This document shows positions 42,149-49,490 of a DNA stretch of 49,490 nucleotides, piece by piece. Below the pieces are notes generated by a model. It was not told the DNA's origin and searched no databases. It worked only from the letters and a program-made list of their open reading frames with translations. Position 1 is the stretch's first letter. Every line of letters starts with the position of its first letter. Position numbers and translations under genes: made by a program. Origin of the DNA: JAAOZP01 sp038848185 (lineage in GTDB: Archaea > Thermoproteota > EX4484-205 > JAAOZP01); NCBI GenBank assembly GCA_038848185.1, contig JAWCNV010000014.1, positions 1 to 49,490 of the forward strand. The letters run 5' to 3'.

Positions 42149-42542
42149 TCCTCTTCACCTCTTCGAACCACCCTTCCCCGCTGATCCTCTTCTCCCCAGT
42201 CGGGTAAAAAACAGTTATACCCAAGGCTCTTAGCCTCCTGCGTAACACACTGTCGGCTGTCGCGACAGCGGCTTTATAAGTTTTTGCAAGATGCACGAGA
42301 GCATCGTCGCAGCCCATTCCAGTCGGGGGAAGTGTTCTGAAGCCTCGCACAGTCTTCAGAGCCAGCTCAGCCATTCCAGCCAGCTTAGGCTTACTCGTGC
42401 TCAGCATCCTAAGCTCCACCAGTGTTTCGGAAGGTAGGATGAAGACAGCCCTGCCCTGCGTTAAATCCATCACCCCCTCCATGAATTTAACACCAGTTTC
42501 GAAACAGGCGAGTAGTGCACTCGAATCCAGAAGAACCATCAA
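42141..42542 (-). CDS. PIN-domain protein
   Basis: 133 residues. PIN fold with the acidic metal ligands in LLDSSALLA, PSETLVEL, GCDDALVHLA and VATADSVLRRRLR. Its place between aIF2-gamma and rpoE1 is conserved in many archaea, which suggests a housekeeping RNA-processing role (Fcf1/Nob1-like nucleases) rather than a mobile VapC toxin. No RHH or AbrB antitoxin partner is adjacent. Confidence 0.85.
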   Translation of the reverse strand: MMVLLDSSALLACFETGVKFMEGVMDLTQGRAVFILPSETLVELRMLSTSKPKLAGMAELALKTVRGFRTLPPTGMGCDDALVHLAKTYKAAVATADSVLRRRLRALGITVFYPTGEKRISGEGWFEEVKRTV

Positions 42543-43783
42543 TCAACCAGTACACCGTATCCGATTAGCCTCCAACGCCTCTCGACAAGCCTGCTAACAG
42601 CAATCCTCTGACCCTTCTCAGCGCAGACAGGAACCTTAAGATCCAGCCTAACCCTGTTTCCGCGAACATCCTTAACAGTAGCCTGAGTTAAGGCTGAACC
42701 CATGTTAACACTCAACACTTCCCCTACTCTCAAGGGATCGGTCTTAACAATGCCTTTAACGCCGACAACCCTTTCAAACATGCTGTACTCCAGAGTAATG
42801 CTTCTCGTGACAGGTGGAAGCGTGCCAGGCTTGCCAACAAGGTTCCCAATAAGCAGATCGTTCTTAGTTAAAGAAGGGTCTAGACTGGTCCCGATGCCGA
42901 CGAGCCCTCCACTCCTAACCTTCTCAACAAGAACACCGTTGAAACCGGCTGAAACAACCTCAGCCGTAAGAGGAATTGTTTCAACAGTATCATCCCTCTT
43001 GACCCTTAGACCGGGGAGAATCTCAACCTCGTCTCCCACCCTTATCTCACCCCTGATTATGGAGCCGCCCAGGATCCCGCCCCGCATATCCTTAACCCGG
43101 GTACCGGGCCTGTTAACGTCGAAAGACCTTATCACTATCATTCTCGAAGGAGAATCAAGGTCGAAAACCGGCGTGGGGATCTCGCTCTGAATAACGTGAA
43201 GCAGAATATCCACGTTGGCCTTGTGTTGAGCTGACATGGGCACTATGGTGGCATCGGCGAAACGTGTTCCGGATAGGAAGCTCTTAATTTCCTCAATGCT
43301 TTTCAAAGCCCTCTCCCTCGACACTATGTCAATCTTATTCTGAACCACTATCAGCTTCCTAATCCCCATTATCTCCGCCGCTAGAAGATGCTCATAGGTC
43401 TGGGGCTGAGGGCAAACCTCATCAGCACCTATGACAAGTATTGCTGCATCCATGACGGCAGCGCCGCTCAGCATCGTGGTCATAAGTATCTCGTGCCCAG
43501 GCGAGTCGACGAAGCTTATCTTCCTCTGGAAAACAGCCTCGGAGCCACAGGAGCATTTCGGCGATGTTGTGAAGTTGTAGGGCGGCGGGCACTTTGGGCA
43601 TTTGAAGACACTGAAGTTAGCGTAGCCCAGCTTTATCGTTATGCCTCTCTTAAGCTCGTCGCTATGCTTGCTCGTCCACACACCGGTAATAGCCTGGACG
43701 AGTGTCGTCTTCCCGGTGTCTACATGACCAAGTGTTCCAAGGTTTAGGCAAGGCTGAACACGCTTGTAATCCTCGATTTTCAA
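42539..43783 (-). CDS. eif2g: Translation initiation factor aIF2 gamma
   Basis: 414 residues. G1 TLGHVDTGKTTL, switch 1 KRGITIKLGYA, the zinc knuckle (CPKCPPP, then CSCGS), G3 DSPGHE, G4 QNKIDIV, and domains II and III follow. It delivers initiator Met-tRNA to the small subunit. Both ends overlap neighbours by 4 nt (rps6e, PIN gene). Confidence 0.96.
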   Translation of the reverse strand: MKIEDYKRVQPCLNLGTLGHVDTGKTTLVQAITGVWTSKHSDELKRGITIKLGYANFSVFKCPKCPPPYNFTTSPKCSCGSEAVFQRKISFVDSPGHEILMTTMLSGAAVMDAAILVIGADEVCPQPQTYEHLLAAEIMGIRKLIVVQNKIDIVSRERALKSIEEIKSFLSGTRFADATIVPMSAQHKANVDILLHVIQSEIPTPVFDLDSPSRMIVIRSFDVNRPGTRVKDMRGGILGGSIIRGEIRVGDEVEILPGLRVKRDDTVETIPLTAEVVSAGFNGVLVEKVRSGGLVGIGTSLDPSLTKNDLLIGNLVGKPGTLPPVTRSITLEYSMFERVVGVKGIVKTDPLRVGEVLSVNMGSALTQATVKDVRGNRVRLDLKVPVCAEKGQRIAVSRLVERRWRLIGYGVLVD

Positions 43784-44124
43784 ACACCCTCCGTAACAAT
43801 CTTCATGTTAACCTGGTAAATATCCTCAGATATCTGGTTTCCCCTGACCAGTGTCTTCCTCCGGGTTTCTCCTATACGGGTCTTCTTCCTGACAAGTATC
43901 TCCTTCTTGACGCCGCCCTGCACAGACGGAACCATGCGTATTCCAGACCTGTCTGAGCCTCCTGTCACCATTAGTTTTACCCCCGGCTTGCCTATTATGG
44001 AGCCGTCTACCACGCTTCCTATCTTCAAGCCTATGAGAGGGATGGCGTTACTCCCCTCCAGCTTCACAGACTCTGTTTTACCCGTCTTAGGGTCGGATAC
44101 GCATATCTTGAACTCAGGCGGCAT
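43780..44124 (-). CDS. rps6e: Ribosomal protein S6e
   Basis: 114 residues. FKICVSDPKTGKTESVKLEG, then LIGLKIGSVVDGSIIGKPGVKLMVTGGSDRSGIRM, is the S6e core; the RRKTLVRGNQISEDIYQVNMKI tail is also typical of archaeal forms. It lies 42 nt after infB and overlaps eif2g by 4 nt. Confidence 0.95.
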   Translation of the reverse strand: MPPEFKICVSDPKTGKTESVKLEGSNAIPLIGLKIGSVVDGSIIGKPGVKLMVTGGSDRSGIRMVPSVQGGVKKEILVRKKTRIGETRRKTLVRGNQISEDIYQVNMKIVTEGV

Positions 44125-44166
44125 GCTGAGTACTTCGGATAAACCTGTATTAAAACATTACATTTC

Positions 44167-45953
44167 TTAAAACCCGTAGAAAGGGTTCTCCTTCTTCCTT
44201 ATGTCTGAAATCTCCTCAAGAGCCTGCAGGTAATGCGGCTCAAGCTGATCCTTGAAAACCCTGTTTATGACGGAGGCGTCTCTGCTGGGAACATCCACGA
44301 GAAGCACATCATCCTCCTTAAGGTTTCTGCCGACCACAGCCTCCGGGATGGAGACAGCAACCTCCTCGCCGGCCTCAGCCTTCGGAACACTCTTACCCTC
44401 CTTCTGAACCTGTTCAATAACCCCTATCCTCTCACCATTAAGATTGACTAAGGGAGAGCCTGGTTTTATTCCACCAGCCTCAACCCTTACCCCGACTATC
44501 GCAGGCTTACTTCTCCTGAACACGTATGCAGGCAGGACTCTTACCTTGCCTGGGAGGATAAGCTGCTCAAGCTGCATCCTTGCCTCCCTCTGCTTCTCCT
44601 GCCTACGCCACTCCGAGAACTCCTCTATAAGCTGGTAGATGACTCTTCCCTGGAATACTGGGACGCCTCTCCTCTCAGCCTCCTCCATAGCCTCAGGCAT
44701 CACCCTTACATTGAACACTAGGAGGGCTCTCAGCGTAGGGTCCTTAGAAGATATGGATGCTTCAATAACATCTCGCTCCGAGACTGGGCCCAGGTCCCCC
44801 ATCCTGACTGGAATACTCTTCTTCTCAAGCTCCCCAACGATCGCCTCAAGAGAGCCCAAGGCATCCGCCTTAACCACCACACCCTCCTCGCCGCTCCTAA
44901 TCCTTATCGACTCAACCTCAGACATGATTCTGCTAACAGCCTCCTCAAGGTTTCCAGAAGCAGCTATCAGTGGGGAACCGGGGAGAGCATCCTCAAGGTT
45001 TGGCGCAACAATCTTAATGCCTGCCGAAGGCTTAACCACGTTAACCTGGTTGAACCTGTCCCTCGGGTCCCTCATCTCGTCGAGAGGCTTAGGCATAAGC
45101 AGAGCCCTGATCCTTGTGACAATTGGCTTGTTCAGCCCCATCAGAACTATCGTGTCGTCGCTCCTCAGAACACCGTCGAAAATCACTGCGTTCACGGTTG
45201 TCCCCATACCCACCTCCTCAACAACCTCGAGCACAACTCCTTTCGCAGGCCCCTCACTGTACTCAAGGCCGGTTAGCAGAAACTGCTGGACGAGGCCGAT
45301 TAAAACCGCCAGAATCTCTGAAACGCCTTCACCCGTCACCGAGCTTACCGGTATTATTGCAACGTTCCTCCTGAAGTCCGTTATCCTGTCGAACCTGTCT
45401 GACCTGAAGCCCATCGTCGAGAGATCACCTATTATCTTGTAGAGGTGCTCGTCAAGACTACGCTTAACCTTCTCATCCTGCTTCGAAAGCGATTGAAGCA
45501 CGCTTAGAGTATCTTGGGGCCTCCAGCCAGGCAGGAGGTCAAGCTTGTTAGCTGCAATCAGGAAAGGAGTCTTCCTAGCTCTAAGAATTTCCAGTGACTC
45601 CACTGTCTGAGGCTCAACCCCCTTAATCAGGTCTATGACTAGGATGGCGAAGTCAGCTATGGAGCCTCCCCTCCTCCTAAGGTTTACGAATGCCTCGTGC
45701 CCCGGGGTGTCGATGAAAAGTATTCCGGGAACCTTAAGCCGCTCCCTTAGACTTATGCTGAGCGTTTTCGCAGCGTCCACTATAACGTCAACAGGTATAA
45801 GGCTGGCACCCACATGCTGGGTCTGGGACCATTTCAGGATATCCCCCCAGCCTCTCTCGAAGCGACTAGGGTGCCGCGAACCTTGTCAAGCAGGCTTGTC
45901 TTACCTGCGTCCACGTGCCCCAAGACAACCACTATAGGCTCTCTAACACCCAT
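44167..45953 (-). CDS. infB: Translation initiation factor aIF5B, interrupted by a 17-nt BHB intron
   Basis: 589 residues if 45823-45839 is removed (join 45840-45953 and 44167-45822 on the minus strand). It promotes subunit joining. Exon 1 (38 codons) carries G1 GHVDAGKT at residues 12-19 and ends SREAGGI. Exon 2 begins TQHVGASLIP, followed by G3 DTPGHE (76-81), G4 NKLD (130-133) and domains II-IV. Unspliced, the frame hits TGA two codons after GGI. Splicing gives GGITQHVGA, the conserved switch 1 whose Thr binds magnesium. A TATA-like element lies at about 46003-46018. Without splicing, no internal start could make a GTPase because G1 would be lost. Confidence 0.9.
45823..45839 (-). other. 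Candidate 17-nt archaeal intron with bulge-helix-bulge in infB mRNA
   Basis: Minus-strand TCCTGAAATGGTCCCAG, phase 0 between codons 38 and 39. The flanks fold as follows: outer helix GCTGGG/CCCAGC (6 bp), central helix GGGA/TCCC (4 bp), 3-nt bulges TAT and AGA, inner CC/GG with loop TGAAAT. Cutting after the second base of each bulge, as the archaeal splicing endonuclease does, removes exactly these 17 nt and yields ATA-ACC, that is Ile-Thr. Confidence 0.85.
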
Positions 45954-46281
45954 TTGTTTTCCACAGCACCTCCCAAGTCACCAGTACCGCGGGAGTATTA
46001 ATCCTTTATGCATAAGCCTTCAAAGTCATTTTTCAAATCCTAGTACTTGATCTATATCGGCTTCGCGATCATGGTTTTGCACATGCCCCTTCTCCTCTTC
46101 CAATCAAATCCTTGGTTTCAAGCTTCTAGTATTAGTCTTACAATATTCTTAGATATTTTAGGCACCGTAACTAATCGCCTCAAAACGCTAGTCACTTCTA
46201 AAGACGATGTTTCCTATGGCTTACTCTCCGATCCGATCCAAATACAATTTTTAAAAACGAAGACGTTTAAAACCTGATTCT
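45954..46281. other. Intergenic upstream of infB
   Basis: Holds the infB leader and promoter (TATA-like GGCTTATGCATAAAGG, about 46003-46018, minus strand) and a GGGAGGTG some 13 nt before the ATG. A 76-codon plus-strand frame (46047-46277) has no family resemblance or ribosome-binding site. Nothing else is seen. Confidence 0.45.
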
Positions 46282-46947
46282 TTAATCTGCGATTTCTTTC
46301 AACGCTTTAGCAATCTTGTCGACAACCACGTCTGGAGAAACGTCTCTACCAGATACGTCAGGCTCATAAAAGAAGTCGAAAACTATGCCTGCCTTACGGT
46401 AGTGTTCAAGCAGTGGAATAACCTCCTTCTCATAGATTTTTATCCTCTCCATTACGACCTCCGGCTTATCATCATCCCTCTGGTAGAGTTCTCCTCCACA
46501 CTTGTCGCATACACCCTCAGTCTTAGGCTTGAGCGTAATCTTGTTGTAGACTGCACCGCAACTCCTGCAGATTAGTCTTGAGGATATTCTTCTAACCAGA
46601 ACCTCGTCGGGCACGTTCAGGTTGATTACGAAGTCTATTTTAACAATCCGGTCTAAGAACTCGGCTTGTTGCAGAGTCCTAGGGTAACCGTCAAGGATAA
46701 AGCCCTTCTTACAGTCATCCATTGAAAGCCTTTTCTCAATAACCTTGTTCACAACATCGTCTGGAACCAGTTTCCCGTTCGAAACGTAACTGGATATGTT
46801 TCTGCCGAGCTCGGTTCCGCTCTCAATCTCGCTTCTGAGAATGTCTCCTGTTGAAACATGTGGAACGCCTAGCTTCGGCGCAAGCCTTGAAGAATATGTC
46901 CCTTTTCCGGAACCCGGTGGGCCGAAGATTATTATCTTCATCCCCAT
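46282..46947 (-). CDS. adk: Adenylate kinase (bacterial-type, zinc lid)
   Basis: 221 residues. P-loop GPPGSGKGTYS, THVSTGDILRSE-like HVSTGDILRSE, GFILDGYPRTLQQAE, and a LID with four cysteines (CRSCG and CDKCGG), so a structural zinc is expected. It interconverts ATP, AMP and ADP. It follows rpl24e by 27 nt, in the place where many archaea carry ndk between L24e and infB. Confidence 0.94.
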   Translation of the reverse strand: MGMKIIIFGPPGSGKGTYSSRLAPKLGVPHVSTGDILRSEIESGTELGRNISSYVSNGKLVPDDVVNKVIEKRLSMDDCKKGFILDGYPRTLQQAEFLDRIVKIDFVINLNVPDEVLVRRISSRLICRSCGAVYNKITLKPKTEGVCDKCGGELYQRDDDKPEVVMERIKIYEKEVIPLLEHYRKAGIVFDFFYEPDVSGRDVSPDVVVDKIAKALKEIAD

Positions 46948-46974
46948 AAGCCTCCGTTTAAGTTTTCAACATAG

Positions 46975-47154
46975 CTAAGCATTCTTCTTGACAACCCACT
47001 TAATCTTCCTAGGGTTCCTGCCCAGCTTCACAGAGTTCCTTAAGCATTTCGAGCTGCAGAACCTCAGGATGCTTCCATCCCTCTTAACGTAAAGTATGCC
47101 TTTCCCAATCAGAAAGGTTCTGCCGCAGAAACTACATTTGAACGAGGCTGGCGT
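46975..47154 (-). CDS. rpl24e: Ribosomal protein L24e, apparently ACG-initiated
   Basis: 59 residues. Zinc ligands C7, C10, C33 and C37 (KCSFCG, FCSSKC) and KLGRNPRKIKW identify L24e. The frame opens after the tandem TGA TGA that ends rps28e, and it has no ATG, GTG or TTG before the zinc site. Starting at ACG (47152-47154) gives (M)PASFKCSFCG, matching the usual archaeal MPRxYKCSFCG. A GGTGA overlapping the rps28e stop ends 6 nt before the ACG. The nearby ATG (out of frame) reaches a stop after nine codons. Confidence 0.88.
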   Translation of the reverse strand, partial: TPASFKCSFCGRTFLIGKGILYVKRDGSILRFCSSKCLRNSVKLGRNPRKIKWVVKKNA

Positions 47155-47160
47155 GGCTCA

Positions 47161-47367
47161 TCACCCTGAGAATCTTCTGGCTTCCCTCTCAGTCTCCCTC
47201 AGCATGAGTACGTCCCCGACTCTAACTGGGCCACGCACATTCCTCAGAATAACTCTGCCCCTGTCCCTGCCTGCTAGAATCCTGACTCTAACCTGCGTAA
47301 CCTCGCCTGAGGCACCGGACCTCGCTACCAGCTCGACAACCTCTGCCGGAGTAGCTTCCTCGCTCAA
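47161..47367 (-). CDS. rps28e: Ribosomal protein S28e
   Basis: 68 residues. ELVARSGASGEVTQVRVRILAGRDRGRVILRNVRGPVRVGDVL is diagnostic, ending LMLRETEREAR. It overlaps rpl7ae by 4 nt and ends with two consecutive TGA codons, within which the L24e ribosome-binding site lies. Confidence 0.96.
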   Translation of the reverse strand: MSEEATPAEVVELVARSGASGEVTQVRVRILAGRDRGRVILRNVRGPVRVGDVLMLRETEREARRFSG

Positions 47368-47759
47368 GAAGAGCTTCCACCAGCCGTCGACCTTGCAGCC
47401 TGTATCTTCTTAACAACGCTTTCAAGCATTGGAGCAGCCTCACCCGGGTCTATTATCGCTACAGCAGCCGCCGAAACGTTTGCTAACCCAGCAGCCTCAC
47501 CCAGCTTCTTCTTATCCGGCACAACTATGTACGGTATCTTCCTGTCCCTGCTAAGCAGAGGTATGTGGAGAACAACCTCAACCGGGTCAGTGTTGCCAGC
47601 TACGTAGACTATCTTAGCAACTCCTCTCTCAAGGGCTTTCGTGGCTTCATTGGTGCCTCTTTTAATCTTCCCGGTTTTAGAGGCGAGCCTCAAGAGTTCC
47701 AATGCTTCCTCAACGAGCTCGTTACTCGGCTCGTAATCCGCTGTCGTGATCCCAACCAT
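47364..47759 (-). CDS. rpl7ae: Ribosomal protein L7Ae
   Basis: 131 residues. GKIKRGTNEATKALERGVAKIVYVAGNTDPVEVVLHIPLL is the kink-turn-binding L7Ae signature. It is part of the 50S subunit and, in archaea, of box C/D and H/ACA guide RNPs and RNase P. First gene of the rpl7ae-rps28e-rpl24e-adk unit; 69 nt from gltX. Confidence 0.96.
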   Translation of the reverse strand: MVGITTADYEPSNELVEEALELLRLASKTGKIKRGTNEATKALERGVAKIVYVAGNTDPVEVVLHIPLLSRDRKIPYIVVPDKKKLGEAAGLANVSAAAVAIIDPGEAAPMLESVVKKIQAARSTAGGSSS

Positions 47760-47828
47760 TTTCCATTAAGCACCTCTACCCTTCCACACCCGTAGAGAAA
47801 GGTGTATAAAAACTTAAACTAGGGTAGG

Positions 47829-49490
47829 CTAAGGATGGGAGAAAACCAGACCTACGATATTTTCCGAAACGTTTTCAACCCTGCAGAAGCCGAATCTGAC
47901 TAGCTGAATAAGCCTGTCTGGGCTTAGCCCCGTTAAAGAGGATTCTCCCAGTCCTCTTGCAAAACTCGCGTCAGGCATAAGTATGCTTGTTTCAACAGCA
48001 TCCTCAGGAAGGATCCACTGTATCAGCTTCACGCCGGCTGACTTCTCAGGAACCTCAACACCCTTGAAAAAAGCTTCGACACTCTTCCCCTGTTGATTAA
48101 TCATCCTAACCTCTACGTTGAAAAGCGATATCAGCCGCAGCATAGAACCCGGCTTTAAATCCTTAAAGTCGTCGGATGAAACCAGCAGGTCAACCTCCCC
48201 GTTGGAAGGCTTTACAACAATCATCCTGGAGCCCAGCTCAGGCCTACTCGGGTGTCTGAAAAGCTTAGCCTCAACTATCCGAGGAACATTCTTAACGGTC
48301 ATTTTAAACGGGTCTCTGACGAAGTAGTAGCGTTCAGCCTCCCAGTCGGCAGCCTCCCTGTTGTAAGCGTAAAGGTTCTCCCATTTAACGGTTGACTCAG
48401 TTATGTTCAACCCCATGTCCAGAACAACCCTTCTAATAACCTCCGGCTTGAACCCTCTTCTCCTCAAAGCCTTTAAAGTGCCTAGCCTAGGGTCGTCGAG
48501 CCCAGTGTAAGCACCCTCAGCCAGCCCCTTCATTATCTTGGATTTGCTCAACACACTTCCCTCTAGCCTAACCCTGCCAATATGGATTGAAACAGGCGGG
48601 GGAGAACCTAAGTATTGGAAAACGTATGATTGGCGGACCTCGTTAGTCAAGTGTTCCTTTCCACGGACGACGTGTGATATCTTCATCTCATGGTCATCTA
48701 TGGCGCACGACCAGTTGTAAAGAGGCCAGACTCTGAAGCCTTTTACTCTAGGATGCTTCGCAACATCTATCCGTAACGCAGGCCAGTCTCTAACAGCAGG
48801 GTTAGGATGCTTCATATCTGTCTTAACCCTTACAACAGCCTCGCCCGGTTGAAGACTACCTTTAAGCATCTTCTCCCAGAGGCTCAGGTTCACAGCTGGC
48901 TCCTGTTCCCTGTGGGGGCAAGGCTTACCCTCCTGTTCGAAACGCCTGAACTCCTCAGGCTTGCAGAGGCAGACGTATGCGAAGCCTTTGTCAAGAAATT
49001 TCTCAGCGTAACCGTAGTATGTTTCAAGCCTGTCAGACTGGTAGTGTATTTCATCAGGCTCTATGCCAAGCCACCTTAAGTCTTCAATAACCCAGCTGTA
49101 CGCCTCCACCAGAGGAGGCTTTACTGATGGAGAAGTGTCTTCAAACCTTAGGACGAGCTTCCCCCTCATGCTTCTAGCATAGTAGTCGCAGAGCACTGCT
49201 GGCCTAGCGTTCCCAAGAGTAAGTGGGCCGTCAGGGTTTGGGGCGAATCTTAAAACTGTTTGATAGAAGCCTTCAGCCCTGGGGAGAGATGGAAGCTCCT
49301 GCTTCAAAGCTTTTTCAACGCGTTTAATTCCTCCAAGCTTCTCAAGCAGCTTAGCCTGCTCACCCGGAGTAAGACTGTTAACCTTCTCCGTTACTTCTCG
49401 AATAAGCGGAATAAGCTCTTTAACACGGCTTCTTAAACCTGGGTTCATGCCGAGAAGCTTTCCTAGGACAGCGTCAGCCCTAGCAACACC
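47829..49490 (-). CDS. gltX: Glutamyl-tRNA synthetase, 5' end outside window
   Basis: 553 codons are visible. The frame is open to the right edge (VARADAVLGKLLGMNPGLR), matching the archaeal N-terminal helical domain, so the true start lies outside. The archaeal/eukaryotic-type class I core follows: RFAPNPDGPLTLGNAR (the HIGH region, here TLGN), RFEDTSP, YNWSCAIDDHEM, RGKEHL, and LSKSKI (KMSKS). A beta-barrel anticodon domain ends the protein. It is the non-discriminating form in most archaea. The TLGN variant lacks the first His of HIGH. Confidence 0.93.
   Translation of the reverse strand, partial: GVARADAVLGKLLGMNPGLRSRVKELIPLIREVTEKVNSLTPGEQAKLLEKLGGIKRVEKALKQELPSLPRAEGFYQTVLRFAPNPDGPLTLGNARPAVLCDYYARSMRGKLVLRFEDTSPSVKPPLVEAYSWVIEDLRWLGIEPDEIHYQSDRLETYYGYAEKFLDKGFAYVCLCKPEEFRRFEQEGKPCPHREQEPAVNLSLWEKMLKGSLQPGEAVVRVKTDMKHPNPAVRDWPALRIDVAKHPRVKGFRVWPLYNWSCAIDDHEMKISHVVRGKEHLTNEVRQSYVFQYLGSPPPVSIHIGRVRLEGSVLSKSKIMKGLAEGAYTGLDDPRLGTLKALRRRGFKPEVIRRVVLDMGLNITESTVKWENLYAYNREAADWEAERYYFVRDPFKMTVKNVPRIVEAKLFRHPSRPELGSRMIVVKPSNGEVDLLVSSDDFKDLKPGSMLRLISLFNVEVRMINQQGKSVEAFFKGVEVPEKSAGVKLIQWILPEDAVETSILMPDASFARGLGESSLTGLSPDRLIQLVRFGFCRVENVSENIVGLVFSHP

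Noticed and set aside
45823..45839. Frameshift or selenocysteine/pyrrolysine readthrough at the TGA in infB
   Set aside because: The insert is 17 nt, not a multiple of three, so recoding a stop would not restore the frame. The perfect BHB fold and the restored GGITQHVGA make an intron the simpler account; an assembly error remains formally possible.
46047..46277. 76-codon plus-strand ORF upstream of infB
   Set aside because: No recognisable family, no ribosome-binding site, lies in A+T-rich spacer.

Overview
The window comes from an archaeon. It carries archaeal/eukaryotic-type ribosomal proteins (L7Ae, L15e, L24e, S3Ae, S6e, S24e, S27ae, S28e), aIF2-gamma, aIF5B, Rpo7/Spt4, KEOPS subunits (Kae1, Bud32, Pcc1), a GTP-dependent dephospho-CoA kinase and TATA-box promoters, many of which sit about 25-30 nt upstream of a leaderless ATG/GTG/TTG start. 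The gene order resembles TACK-type (crenarchaeal-like) archaea. The aspartate-semialdehyde route to dehydroquinate and a type-2 (methanogen-type) seryl-tRNA synthetase are more familiar from methanogens, so I infer an uncultivated, probably thermophilic TACK-lineage archaeon and do not name it. I saw no rRNA, tRNA, CRISPR array or intact insertion sequence.

Layout. 1-926: a truncated secreted protein. 1503-3098: a KaiC-like ATPase facing a winged-helix membrane protein. 3200-13156 (minus strand): a ten-gene operon, lysC-asd-aroA'-aroB'-aroD-aroE-aroK-aroA-aroC-pheA, in which every gene overlaps the next and gene order equals reaction order from aspartate to phenylpyruvate. It is preceded by a 29-residue leader ORF ending Phe-Phe-Phe-Gln-Phe-Tyr-Tyr. 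13232-16213: serA-rpl15e-cimA. 16214-23623: an accessory island with a metallo-beta-lactamase-fold protein and a two-gene unit, a 1430-residue surface protein ending in a PD-(D/E)XK nuclease-like domain and an overlapping 238-residue partner. 23624-29439: YchF-like GTPase, S3Ae, type-2 SerRS, Pcc1, RecJ-like DHH protein and S15. 29617-30310: a ribbon-helix-helix/retropepsin-like pair. 30346-34565: an XTP/dITP pyrophosphatase divergent from thrC-hom-aspartokinase-like. 34734-38560: a mosaic secreted protein and a membrane protein. 38687-49490 (minus strand): a long translation/transcription/KEOPS block, from gltX (cut by the window edge) to bud32.

The observations that most deserve follow-up are these. 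(1) aIF5B is interrupted after codon 38 by 17 nt that fold with the flanks into a perfect bulge-helix-bulge. Removing them restores the conserved switch-1 sequence GGITQHVGA, so this looks like a protein-coding archaeal intron. (2) The Phe/Tyr-rich leader ORF upstream of the phenylalanine operon looks like a ribosome-mediated attenuator. (3) rpoE1 and rpl24e appear to start at CTG and ACG, each 6 nt after a GGTGA Shine-Dalgarno. (4) The surface nuclease and its overlapping partner look like a polymorphic toxin-immunity pair, in an interval bounded by near-copies of the ychF promoter. (5) The third gene of the thr operon is an aspartokinase-like protein that has lost its kinase motifs but keeps two ACT domains.
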